This document shows positions 50,866 to 61,247 of a stretch of DNA of 64,000 nucleotides, piece by piece. Below the pieces are notes generated by a model. It did not search any database, had not been told where the DNA came from, and saw only the letters and a program-made list of their open reading frames with translations. The translations under genes and the position numbers were made by a program. Numbering within the stretch: the stretch's first letter is position 1; every line of letters starts with the position of its first letter. Location: the NCBI RefSeq assembly GCF_003369915.1, contig NC_046675.1, forward strand, positions 25,916,001 to 25,980,000, read 5' to 3'. Source of the stretch: Drosophila miranda (lineage: Eukaryota; Arthropoda; Insecta; Diptera; Drosophilidae).

Positions 50866-50938
50866 GGGGATGTAGCTCAGATGGTAGAGCGCTCGCTTAG
50901 CATGTGAGAGGTACGGGGATCGATGCCCCGCATCTCCA
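50866..50938 (+). tRNA. tRNA-Ala (AGC)
   Basis: Full identical copy, followed by TTTTT. The nearest Pro gene lies 155 bases downstream in the same direction. Confidence 0.97.
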
Positions 50939-51093
50939 AACAGTGTTTTTCTTCTATTTTAGTGGGAATAAAATTACAGAAACACTTTCCTCTTGATTGT
51001 GATTTGATTTTATAGCTACTTGTACTTGTTTTAGTTGTTGGTGCTATTTGGGTCACATATAGAAAACTGTTATCTGGGCATGACTCGGCAAGA

Positions 51094-51165
51094 GGCTCAA
51101 TGGTCTAGGGGTATGATTCTCGCTTTGGGTGCGAGAGGTCCCGGGTTCAAATCCCGGTTGAGCCC
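51094..51165 (+). tRNA. tRNA-Pro (TGG)
   Basis: The only plus-strand Pro-TGG gene here; sequence identical to the other three. TTTTTT follows about eight bases after the end. Confidence 0.97.
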
Positions 51166-51458
51166 AGCTAAAATTTTTTATCAATATTTATTTCAATTGA
51201 TAAACTAAATTCCTATTTTTCATCATTAAAATAATAACTCTAACCAAAATCGTACGGTAGATCTCTATAAATGTCGCGATATTTTATTTTTCAGTGTGTT
51301 CGTACATATATTATTATTTAATGAAAGAATTATAACAGCCAGGTTGAGTACAACGAGACTAGGGGGAGGATAGGACTTTGTGCCGCCGCGAGAAGAGCTA
51401 TCACGAATGAATCTTCAAAATGGTACCCTTTGACACCTAAATCAAAAGAGCTTAGTTC

Positions 51459-51531
51459 TGTTTCCGCCCGGGTTCGAACCGGGGACCTTGTGCGTGTGAA
51501 GCACACGTGATAACCACTACACTACGGAAAC
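51459..51531 (-). tRNA. tRNA-Val (CAC)
   Basis: A 73-base cloverleaf with acceptor GTTTCCG/CGGAAAC, anticodon stem TGTGC/GCACA, loop TTCACAC (anticodon CAC), T arm CCCGG TTCGAAC CCGGG and discriminator A. It differs from the Val-TAC gene at 39235 in the anticodon stem, loop and several other bases. Confidence 0.95.
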
Positions 51532-52231
51532 CTGCTGACATCATATAGTCAAACGGCCAGCATACAGTGGAGTAATACAGCGCCATCTAGCTCACAATTT
51601 GCACATTATTAAAATTTCATTATATTTCGATAGATATATCGATACTGCCATTACTTATCGATAGCTGCATCGCTAATTTCATTATATATCGATAGTGGAT
51701 GGTAGCACAATTGCCGCCAAATTCAAATAAAATATACATAAATATATCTGGTTTTTTGGAATGGCAAATATGCACGAACTCGAGAGAGAAGAGCAAAAAA
51801 TTAGCATATAAAGGATACATAAAATAAGTCTTTTTATATTTTATCGATTGAGCAGATTAAGTAGTATTGGGTTGCCCTCTCTGCTTGAAATTGGGCTGAA
51901 AAATACTTTTCCAAACCCATTCTTAAAACCAAGAACCTAGAAAGCGAAAGAAAGCTAATTTTAACGCCACTTCATGAGCACTGCAACTCGATCATCGTAA
52001 CCGTAAGGTTTGTGAGTTTTGAACACCAGGATCATACGAGTAGCTCCCACGGTTCTTAAATCATAGAACCGTTAAAAAAGCATACCCGAATTTGTAAATG
52101 GTTCATTCCTATAGATAACTTTATTTTATGAATGGGGAAATGAGTCTACAACTAAATAACAATTTTGGGTGGATCTGGATTCTAATGGCAAGCACATGAT
52201 TTTCCCTTATTCTATTGACCTATTGACATTC
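51532..52231. other. Intergenic, nothing recognised
   Basis: Contains several TATCGATA palindromes (51.63-51.70 kb), a sequence bound by BEAF/DREF-type factors at some fly boundaries. I see no gene. Confidence 0.35.
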
Positions 52232-52790
52232 TCATTTGCCCCAGAGGCCACCTCCGAAGCCACCGCCTCCGAAGCCACCGCCTCCGTAGCTCCCTCCGCT
52301 GCTATGATGACTTTCGTGATGACTTTCGTGAAATTCGTGGTGCTCATAGCCACTGTTGCTGCCATACCCGCCGCCGTACCCTCCGCCATAGCCGCCGCCA
52401 TATCCTGCTCCGATTCCAGCTCCAATGCTAGCACCAACACCACCGCCGAATCCTAGTCCACCTCCGCTCAGAGCATGCTTCAGGCCCAGTAATTTAGGAG
52501 TGCGCACCTTGAGCCCCACAAAGCCGGCATGGGGTCCTTTAAAAGCCAGCAATTTTATCTTTCCGGCTGAGGTTCCTTGCAGCAAAAACAGAAAGCATAC
52601 TCCCAGGATCAGGAGTAGATGGTTTTGATGGCACTGTTTTCGAAAGAAAGATAAGAAAGATTAGGAAGGAATAATCTAATGAGATTCGTTTGATTAATAT
52701 TTATATTTCATTAGATCCACATTATGTCACAAGCACTTTACGAGTCTTTTTGAATCCATAAAAATCACTTACAATGATTTGCATTTTCAT
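52232..52790 (-). CDS. Secreted Gly/His-rich protein
   Basis: The CDS is complement(52232-52633, 52773-52790), 139 residues. Six first-exon codons (MKMQII) join in phase 0 across a 139-base intron to CHQNHLLLILGVCFLFLLQGTSA, a signal peptide cut near residue 29. The mature part starts GKIKLLAFKGPHAGFVGLKV and RTPKLLGLKHALSGGG, then Gly-rich GYGGGYGGGYGGGY. A block with four HE/HH pairs follows (YEHHEFHESHHESHHSS), which could bind metal, and the chain ends GGGLWGK. There are no mature cysteines. It shares the split signal peptide and Gly/Tyr repeats with its neighbours, but its 25-residue basic N-terminal segment is distinct. Function unknown. Confidence 0.8.
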
Positions 52791-53541
52791 GATGTTTTGA
52801 TGATGTTTTAACGCCTCTTTAATTGATTAAGTCTGTTTTTGGCCAAAGATCAGAGGTCTTTATTTGAAAATTGCTTTATCTAGTTGTAAAAACTTCAAGT
52901 TCAAATGTGTGGGCCGGCGGATGACGAGGCTAGTCTCTTGGCTGGAACGCGTGTTCAATTGAAGCGGCTGCGAGGCAAGCGACGAGTTTTTATCTGTCTG
53001 ACGGATTTTCTGCGCGCGTCTCGAATCGCCCTTATGCAATCGGCCGCCGCTTAAGAGCTCTTGTCTGTCTTTTGTTGTTGCTGCTGCTGTGAACTTCAGG
53101 TTGTGTCTTATATTTGCCTTATGCACATGATTTGCCCCTGAAAATTTCAGGTTTTTTGAGAGCATACACACAAAATTGGGCATGAGAAAAGAAATGAAAA
53201 AAATTGAATGAACAAGCGAATGTCAATGGGAAATCAGCCTGCGATACATGTGCTAATTTACAAAAAGTGATCAAATTACAAAGTAGGAAATACGTTTTAA
53301 TAATCTTCATGTTCAGAACCAAAACAGAGAGGGCCTTACCCAGATAGTGCTCAGCTTATCAAACACATGTGAAGCCCAAAAGGTTGGAAATTGATAAAGA
53401 GTGAATCATTTTGGGTATTTACGTTTTATTGACCTCCATCAAATTAAAATCCAAATAAAGAAATCAAACAAAGCATGGTTAGAGCCAGAAATTTCCAGCA
53501 TTAAGCCAAAACAAATATGCATCTGTCTGTTTGCCCCTCAC

Positions 53542-53952
53542 TCATCTGCCATACCCATAGGGGTATCCGAATCCGCCATAGCCGGAGGATCCGTAGCTGT
53601 TTTGCTGATTACTGAACTGATTGTACTGCTGTCGATAGCCCCCGTATCCTCCGCCAAAACCGCCAAATCCGCCATATCCCCCATAGGGCGATCCGAATCC
53701 TTGCTGGTATCCAGTACTACTACTCGCTCCGGCACTGGCACTGGACAAGGCATAACTGCCGCCATAGCCCGAGTAGGGAGCAAAACCATAGCCAAATCCT
53801 GATCCTTGACCCCACTGGGGGGCACTCATCACTTCGAGACACAGGCCGCAGAGCAGAAAGGACAGCGCAAAAAACTAAAGGCGAGAGGGTTCAAGAATAC
53901 GATTTAGTGGTTTAGTTGGAGCGACTAAATCTTTGTGTACACCCACCTTCAT
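53542..53952 (-). CDS. Secreted Gly/Tyr/Gln-rich protein
   Basis: The CDS is complement(53542-53874, 53947-53952), 112 residues. The first exon carries only two codons (MK), which join in phase 0 to FFALSFLLCGLCLEVMSA, giving a signal peptide cut near residue 20. The mature chain reads PQWGQGSGFGYGFAPYSGYGG, then SSASAGASSSTGYQQG, then GGYGGFGGFGGGYGGY, the Gln/Asn stretch RQQYNQFSNQQNSY and GYPYGYGR-type end. I prefer this start to an in-frame ATG 14 codons upstream (53994), because that ATG abuts the TATAAGAA promoter element and would lie before the predicted transcription start. AATAAA lies at 53425-53430 on the minus strand. Confidence 0.8.
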
Positions 53953-53993
53953 GGTCAGCAAGCAACTCAATGGAGTCTGATTAAAGTTTGCCA

Positions 53994-54001
53994 TTCTTAT
54001 A
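53994..54001 (-). promoter_or_regulatory. TATA box of the 53.5 kb secreted-protein gene
   Basis: TATAAGAA on the minus strand ends at the upstream ATG. It predicts a start near 53970, about 18 bases before the chosen ATG at 53952. Confidence 0.5.
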
Positions 54002-54348
54002 GTCGCCGCAAAACGGAAATACGCCTCAAAGTAATTACAATAATGGGAAACATAATTATAGAACAAATGTGAAGACATAATCATTAGTATATTATTCATC
54101 AAGTACTAGTACTATCTGAGATACTTGTTATAGAACTATGTTTTTTTTACCAAACCATCTTAGACCTTCATATCGATTGAATCCACACAATATACTATGT
54201 ACCTTTCTCAGTTCAATTGAAGTTTCAAAGCTATAAACATTATCTGGGTTTACTTGTAAGATCTTTTCCTTAAAAATTTCATCAACATTCAGGTCGTTTA
54301 CAACCCGTTCACAGAACTAATTAGGATTTTATTTATTTCCCCCTGCAG

Positions 54349-54502
54349 ATCTATCATTGTCGTACATCTTCAGCGCTGTCTTTGGATCCAACTACAACTT
54401 CCTGACTAGCAATGATGATGATGTGGGTCGTATGGTATCTCTCTATCGTATGGTAGATAACCCCGCTGACGTCAAGCGATAATCAGCTTGAGGGTGAATA
54501 AA
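54349..54502 (+). other. Orphan exon-like segment with 3' splice site and poly(A) signal
   Basis: A polypyrimidine tract and CCCCCTGCAG acceptor end at 54348. An open segment of 44 codons follows (54351-54482), reading LSLSYIFSAVFGSNYNFLTS then NDDDVGRMVSLYRMV and ending ADVKR before TAA. AATAAA is 15 bases after the stop (54497-54502). This is the structure of a last coding exon, but I found no upstream partner exon. DDVGRM faintly recalls the cullin motif DLGRMY; I do not rely on it. It could be a terminal exon of an unseen gene or a gene remnant. Confidence 0.35.
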
Positions 54503-55347
54503 CTTTGAAACGAAAGTGAAGGCATAACAATTGACCAGAATAAATAAGAGGAGGAGCCACATGCACATATCAGACATATAGTTAGTCATATACTTACAAT
54601 ACATGGCAGCAAGTGCTAATGAGCAGAAAGAGTGCGGGTGGGTGTGGGTCGACAATGGAGGCATATGCTTCACTGCACGTTCTGTGAAAAAGTTTGTTGC
54701 CTAAGTCATTTGTCTTTGCCCGTTGTCAGTGGATTTTGAATGGCACCTGAGTGGTATACCCTAACTGGCGGGCAATCTTTGACTTGGCAATGTGTTTGTA
54801 AGAATAGAATGGATTATTGTAACAGGCAGTTCGAAACAGAATAGATCGTATAGGAATGGATAATATAGTAAGTAGGATAATAGATTACTTAACAAAAGAA
54901 CAACTGTCTTATTTTAATTAGTGTATATACAAATCGGTAGCTTTGGAGGAGATCTCGAGGGCAAAGAAAAAACATCTTATCTAAAATAGTGTAGATCCAA
55001 ATCTTCACAGTGTTCCCTCTACTTGTTGGTCTTGAAAAGCGCCTGGTGATTGTAGATGGTTCAGTGATTATTTTTATTGGGTTTTCCATGATCTTGATCG
55101 TCCGGCCCTCAAAAAAAATGATAATTTTGGGCTGGCTGAAAAATTAACGCATTCTGAGGCCCAGTCAAGCAGCGCCGTATTGTCCGCTGCGATTATTATA
55201 TTGTGTCTTTTGGATCTGGGGGGCATTCCCAGATTTCGTCACAAACTGGTTTCGCTTTCGGTCGTGTTTGTTCTGCAATTTGCGTAGAATCCACTTGGCA
55301 ATGCGTGCCGCGTAGTTGTAGCTTCTTGCTGAGATTCGGATTCGGGG
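54503..55347. other. Intergenic, nothing recognised
   Basis: No gene or repeat was identified between the orphan exon and the TATA box at 55348. Confidence 0.35.
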
Positions 55348-55355
55348 TATAAAAG
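55348..55355 (+). promoter_or_regulatory. TATA box of the 55.4 kb secreted-protein gene
   Basis: TATAAAAG, with an initiator-like TTAGTT whose A is at 55382, 34 bases downstream. The 5' UTR would be about 30 bases. Confidence 0.6.
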
Positions 55356-55411
55356 CTTCGGGCACTTCACAATTGCAATTTAGTTTCATACAAGAAGCCC
55401 TCGATATCGGC

Positions 55412-55960
55412 ATGTCTCTGTTTCGTGTGAGTTGTGTAAGTGTTTCTCTGCGCTGGGACCCCTCGTTGGGATGCACCTGCTCATTGATTTGCTCTCCTCT
55501 TTAGCTGCTGGTCGTTTTGCTGGTCGTCGGTCATGGTCAGGCGGCACCTGCTCCAGCCCCCGTCAAGGCTGAGGGACGCACTTTTGGCCTCTTGGGCGGC
55601 GGATTCGGTGGGAGTGTTGGACTCAGCGCTGGAGTTGGCCTAGGCGGAGGCCTGTACAGCGGCTTTGGAGGCGGCAGCTACCCAGATGGCTATTCTAGTG
55701 GCTATCCAGGAGACTACGGTGGGGGCTACGGTGGGGGCTATTCTGGCTATCCCGGAGGATACGGCGGCGGCTATTCTGGCGATGGATACTCTGGCTTTGG
55801 ACACAGGCCCCATCATCACAATCATCACGGCGGATTCTATCCCGGCGGCGGGTCATACTACAACCAGGGTGGATCCTACGGGGGTCAGTACAGTCAGTCA
55901 CAGTACTCCAATGGGTACCATAACGGGGGCTACGGCGGCGGTGGGGGTTTCTTCGGTTAA
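55412..55960 (+). CDS. Secreted Gly/Tyr/His-rich protein
   Basis: The CDS is join(55412-55426, 55505-55960), 156 residues. Five codons (MSLFR) join in phase 0 after a 78-base intron to LLVVLLVVGHGQAA, so the signal peptide is cut near residue 19. The mature protein has PAPAPVKAEGRTFGLLGGGFGG, an alternating Gly/Leu/Val part, then YPDGYSSGYPGDYGGGYGG and GYSGYPGGYGGG repeats, a histidine cluster (RPHHHNHHGG), and YGGQYSQSQYSNGY before GGGGGFFG. Mature cysteines are absent. The His cluster parallels that of the 52.2 kb gene. Tyr-Gly repeats could be cross-linked in matrix or cuticle. Function is not known to me. Confidence 0.82.
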
Positions 55961-56513
55961 ACGTAAACCTCTGCTGAGTCTGTGATCCATCTGTCTAGTT
56001 AAGTGCCTTATTATTTGTACGAGTACCTCCGGCAAAGATTGTAAAATACACAAAAAAACCGAAATATTAAGTTCGAAATCCGGTTTCTCTGGGAATACAT
56101 ACTATTGTCCTTGGGGCTACTTTTTTGCGGTTCCCTCGCTCTTTTAATGTACCGAACGAGACGTGCATAAATTTAATGGGCATAGATCCGAGATTTACGA
56201 GCATGTGTGTGGCAAGGGGCATGACTAAGCTATTGCCTGGGCATGGTCTGGGGATTTCCTCAACCCGATCTTTCCTACGCTAAAGGCAACGCATGTTGGC
56301 TAGTCTAAAATGATTATTTTTATAAGATTTGGTCTGAAATTTTGCTACCAATTGAACCATTTCCTTATGGCAATTGCGTGCACATTCAATTAAATTAATT
56401 TTGTGTTCTTACGCCTTCGATTTGGACTGTATATGTATATATATACATTTTAATCATTCCGAATGAATCTGTATCTAAATTTTTGTTCGGAATTTATATG
56501 TATATGTACTTGA
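55961..56513. other. Intergenic, nothing recognised
   Basis: AT-rich 3' flank of the 55.4 kb gene. The upstream end of the hAT relic may extend into its right part. Confidence 0.35.
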
Positions 56514-57240
56514 TTGGGGCCCTGTCCCTATATTGCTTCTCTTGTTGGTTCTTTGGAAAATCTTTCAGTCAGCTGCCCGATCCAGAAAATGGTTTCTCAA
56601 ATTGGCAAAAATCAAATCCTAATGTTCATACATTCAGTGGAAAGACTTAGAACAAAAGAATGAAGCTAGGTCTAGTAGTTCAATCTGTTTTGGAAAAAGC
56701 TATTAAGCAAGGGAATTTAAATGGCGTAATATGCCACATAATATGAATGCCATTCTTATTTGCGCTGATAATAACTTATCATTACGGGGATCTTCGAACA
56801 ATTAAGATAATCATAGCTACGGTATTTTTCTAAAAACTTTAAAACTGATATCTAAGGATGATCCAGAGATACGTTTTCACATTGCGTCAAAACATCCAAA
56901 GAAGGAACGTATTTTTCAAACACAGCTGAAAATTAAGTGATAGGAATACTTTCAAGTAAAATAATTGTGCAAGATATAAGTATTGGGATATTGATACTGA
57001 TGTTAAAACAAACAGAAAAATGCGGAGACAATTTGAGTATATAGGGCTGTTGTTGAAAGTGAAAACATACCATCTGAGACTGATCGATTTTGGATGAAAT
57101 TTTTGGATTCAATAGATCTTATCATTCAGCAACTAAAATGGAGATTTGAAGCCCTTCATAATGTTTCAGTGCAAACCAATTATATCCCGCTCTCTACAAT
57201 AAGTTTTCTTGAACTTTTGCTCAAGAGCCAATTTTTCTCG
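56514..57240 (+). mobile_element. Decayed hAT-family transposase (TTF-type zinc finger)
   Basis: Translating short open pieces in order gives the usual landmarks of hAT transposases with a TTF zinc finger. LYCFSCWFFG near 56528 matches the LYCFPCLLF finger segment, LEKAIKQGN lies near 56692, and CADNNLSLRG near 56765 matches the LAEQNLALRG motif. RFWMKFLDSIDLIIQQLKWRF lies near 57085 and ISFLELLLKSQFF near 57200. The pieces are separated by stops and shifts and the region between landmarks is much shorter than in active elements, so it is internally deleted and dead. No terminal repeats or target duplication were found. Parts are recognised by motif order, not by alignment. Confidence 0.6.
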
Positions 57241-57447
57241 ACACGACGCTGATCGGACCCTGCTGAGTACTTGTAGAGCACATAATACCTGATTATATAT
57301 TTGATTTGTAGATATAGCATTTATAATCTAGGTGTTTTTTTTTAAATTCGTTCTTATTTTATTTCCTAACAGATACTCGAAATCACATTTTAACTACATC
57401 TCTACACATAGTATGAATGGGATGGGTGAATGACCGTGAGGGGTGGC

Positions 57448-58452
57448 TCATCCGTAGCTACTCCGCTGATTGCTCCTCGACCGATACGCGCCCGTTTGGT
57501 AGACCGGTTGCACCTGTCCTGTAAGCTGTTGGATGATCCCATTCACAGTGGTTGCTACGCCGCCAACCAGTTGGGCAGGCGTCACAGGCGGCTGCAAAGG
57601 AGAGTGTGAGAGGGAGGGATTCATGTTCATTCATCGATAGTCACGACTTACCGCTCCAGCTGAATCGTAGTAGACCCGATTGGGGACGGGTCGGCGCACT
57701 GGAGGCGCGGCATAGCTGGGATCCACGGCAGGATCGCTCTGTAAGTCCCCACCGGCCGAAGGAGGACGGATAGGATCCGACAGGGGAACACCCGGCACAG
57801 TTGCGGCTCCAAGCACACCAGGAGCGAACAACGACAGCCACGTGGCGAAGGGAGCATACGGACGGACTGGCACGGGGTAGGGCGCCACGGGTGGTGGAAT
57901 GGGATCTGAGAGCAGACCACCGCCAAGACCACCGCCAAAACCACCTCCCAGACCGCCTCCGCCACGACATCCTCCTTGATAGACTTTGTACACATTCACA
58001 TCGAAGAGGAAACGTCCTTGCTCGTCCGGATCCTTCTGGCCGCTCTTGACATCGCGTCCAAAGGGTGAGCAAGGATTGCCGCCTCCATATCCGCCATAAC
58101 CGCCGTATCCGCCGTATCCGCCGTATCCGCCATATCCGCCATACCCGCCGTATCCCAGATAAGGACGAGCCAATTTCCGGAGCTTTTTCTTGAGCAGCAA
58201 AGTCCTCTCATCACCGACGGACTCATCGAGTTCCTGGTTAGATGCGCCCGCAAACTTGGCATTTTCCGTGTCTGATTTGGTAGCAGCGGTGGCACCGCTC
58301 TCCCGCGAGTGTCGGTTGCTCTGGGATTGAGGGACGGTGTTGTATGAGTAAGGCGAGGGCCTTCTCCTGGGATAATCGTAGCTGTAGCTCCGTGAATAGG
58401 CCACGGAGCAGCTGAGGAGGGCTCCTAAAAGGAGAACAAGCAGTAGCTGCAT
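57448..58452 (-). CDS. Secreted Gly/Tyr/Pro-rich protein (largest of the cluster)
   Basis: The CDS is complement(57448-57591, 57652-58452), 314 residues with a 60-base intron. The start at 58452 is chosen because MQLLLVLLLGALLSCSVAYS is a clean signal peptide; the frame stays open 43 codons further up but without leader character. The mature chain has a basic RRRPSPYSYN part, an acidic ELDESVGDERTLLLKKKLRKL helix-like stretch, then GYGG repeated about eight times, CSPFGRDVKSG, QGRFLFDVNVYKVYQGGC with the second of two cysteines, Gly/Leu runs, and a long proline-rich segment. The second exon gives PPVTPAQLVGGVATTVNGIIQQLTGQ, then a Ser/Arg tail. Unlike its neighbours, its intron splits the 3' part rather than the signal peptide. 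Function unknown. Confidence 0.8.
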
Positions 58453-59670
58453 GTCGAGGATACGCGGATTCACTGAGTCGAAGACTTCTGCTCGGTTGGC
58501 TGGATGGGCACGAACTATTCCTCTACTGTGGAGCATGCCCCAACTTATCACCTCGCCGATGTGCAAAAAAAACAACTCCAATTTGGCAAATTTGTTGCTC
58601 TTCCCTTAGAAGGCAGCTCGGCAGACACTGACGATTGCATAATGCCCTTTTTTTATTGGCTCCCATTTTTCCAGCGCATTGTTTTGATATGGTAATCTAG
58701 GCCGCCCACCCAAACCCAACCGCCGGCATCATCATCATTATACGCGCCCACATGTGGCACAATAATAGCAAAGGGAAACCAGCAACAAAAAACATGCTAC
58801 ACTCTGCGACTCGTGTGCATTGACCTGTGTCAGCCAACGCTGGCAGCTCTGAAGCTCTCACCCGTTGTAGTTTTTGGCCAAAAACGTATTTCTGCCAAAA
58901 ATGTAATAGGAAAAGTGGGTCAATGTCGCATGACGCTTCTGCTGCTGCTCTGGGAATGAATCTAATTAGTTGTGGGGGGATTTACGGATCCATCTAACAT
59001 TAATCACATTTTTTTTTTTAAGTTGGAAGCACTAACATTTCACGAAATCAGTTGACAACGGATCGTATTAGATTGTCTTTGAGTCTTCAGATAAAGATTT
59101 ACATTATAATTTGGGAAAGCTTAATCTGTTTACATATATTACTATAAATCATGGTGGTGTAATGCAGATAACTACATTTAACGTTGATATGCCATGACTG
59201 CACCATCAAGTGGCTCATGCGACACCAAACCGGAGCATGACGACCCAAAAGATGAATATTGGACAAATATTTGAGGAATATAGAACTTAACTAACTACAA
59301 GAGCCAAGCATGCATTCAAAAATAAAAATATTATGGTACATCTCTTAATCTGCTTGTTTTCATAATTAAAAGTACCCATAATTAAAAGGACGCACTAGAT
59401 TTAAGTACAGACACTCCATATGCTGGTATATCATATACAATTTACTTGAAGCACACATAAAATCGTTAGGCCTTACAATAAAATTATTTAAACTTAGAAC
59501 TAGTAAAACAAAACTGTACAAAATGGGAAGAGATAGACCCAGCTGCCTCTGTTCAGAGATTGGAACTAGGATCCGTATCCAGATAGCTTGTATCCAGATA
59601 ATATAACTTAAAGACTAATCTGGGAAGTCTGTGCGTTGTATGTGAGGCGCTTCCACTTCCATGCCTCTGG
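58453..59670. other. Intergenic between the Gly-rich gene and slalom
   Basis: AT-rich, no exon identified. The minus-strand segment just above 58452 should contain the promoter of the Gly-rich gene; an initiator-like TCAGTG is present but no TATA box. Confidence 0.4.
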
Positions 59671-61247
59671 TTAGACAGCCATTTTTGGTTTATTAGCCTC
59701 GGCCCGTTTGCGCATTGCCCTCAAACGCTGTGTGCAGTAGACGCGCAGAAAGATGGCTACGAAAACGATGAGAACACCAAAGATGCCCAGAGCCGACACG
59801 CTGTGGTGGTAGATGAAACAAGAGAGCATGATGGCTACGGCCTGTGGGGCAAAGGGTAAAACCGATAGAGTGGTTCTGGAGCAGCAGACAGTTGAGTAAA
59901 CAGAGACGAAGACTCACCTGACGCAGCGTCATAATGATGGTAAACACAACTGGGCCGAAGACATCAATTGTGTGATAAATAAACAATTGCCCGACTGCTG
60001 AGCAAATGGAAAGCACAACCATATCAAAAACGAATTTCGGATGCTAAAAATAAGACTTAATACGTGAGGTAGGACTAAATATAATCGTGTTTGGACATAT
60101 ATACCTCTGTGGCAAAGGACAGGGAGTCCATGAATCCGCCCTGCATCGACAGCGAGGCGCCAGTGAAGATCGAGGAGAACAGATTTACGCCGCACATCAT
60201 CTGAAGGGAGGTCATACCGTAGCTCTTGAACAGCGAGCCCTGCCAATTGGCTGTGAAGCTATCGAAGACCATGTACAAAGAGAGCAGGAAGACGCCCGTC
60301 AAGGTGGTCACTCCACTGGCTTTGTTGCTGTCTGCCGACCCACTCATGAAAAAGATCATGCCCAGCGAGATTAGCACAGCTGTGGCATACTCGTAAGATT
60401 CATACTTGGCCTTCGACATGATCTTGCCCATCACCATGACAGGGATTATTTTGCACGACTTGGCCAGCACCTGAGTGGGAAAGTTGACAAATTTAAGAGC
60501 CTCATACTGGAACCAGGCGCTCATTATGTTCGAGAACGAGGCGAAGGAGTACTTGTAAAGCGGTGCTCGGTGTCGTGTGGGCGAGGGCTGCCATTGCAGA
60601 TAGATGAGGGCCACCATAAAGGCCAGCAATCGGTTGGCAAACACCAAAAATTGCGAATCTTTGAACTTGGAACTCTCACCAGCAAAATTCAGATATTTCT
60701 GTGTCATGATCTTCTCCTGCAAAACGCCCCAGGTCAAATAGGACACCATTAGGCCGCCAAAGCACCAAAGCAGCTGCACAGCCTCCTGGGAACTCGTGCG
60801 CTTGACCGCCACCGATCCTGCAGATCGTTCCTTATCCGCTGTACTGGCCGCAACATCCAGTGGCTCGTAGGTGGAGTTGCCTGTGATGCACATGTTGATG
60901 GCCGTGTGCAGAATGGTCTTGTTGCCTCTTTCGAGGTAGCCGGTGCGTGCCACATATTTGTATATGAGATAGCCGGGCACAAAGACGCAACTGTAGCCGA
61001 AGCAGTTAACCAACAGTTTTAGAAGCCAGGCATAGTCGGAGTTCTGGGCATCCAGAATCTGCGATAGCGTCACATCCTTGGTGTAGAAGCCGCCCAGCGA
61101 GGCACGCAACAGGTCCGAAAAGAAGTGTATGACCAGCAAGCTGACCACGATAAAGGAGCTGGAATGGTCATCATTAGTCGGGGAGCAAATTGTTTACATA
61201 TCTGTATGTACCCACCATATAATTAGCTCCGGAACTCGATTACTCAT
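59671..61247 (-). CDS. sll: slalom, Golgi PAPS transporter (SLC35B2/PAPST1)
   Basis: The CDS is complement(59671-59841, 59918-60043, 60105-61158, 61216-61247): four exons, 460 residues, all GT-AG. The product is the nucleotide-sugar-transporter-family carrier that moves PAPS from cytosol into the Golgi for sulfation of proteoglycans and proteins; in flies it is needed for Hedgehog and Wingless signalling and dorsoventral patterning. The sequence matches my memory of Drosophila Sll closely: [115 protein letters not shown], then [27 protein letters not shown], with a basic cytosolic tail ending KPKMAV. About ten hydrophobic spans fit SLC35. The 32-base first exon encodes [10 protein letters not shown] and splits a codon. 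Confidence 0.95.

Noticed and set aside
53994-54001. Upstream in-frame ATG as the start of the 53.5 kb secreted-protein gene
   Set aside because: It touches the TATA box, so it should lie before the transcription start, and it would bury the signal peptide behind 14 polar residues.
57631-58581. Upstream extension of the 57.4 kb gene to an ATG at 58581
   Set aside because: The internal ATG at 58452 gives a perfect signal peptide; the extra 43 codons would destroy it.
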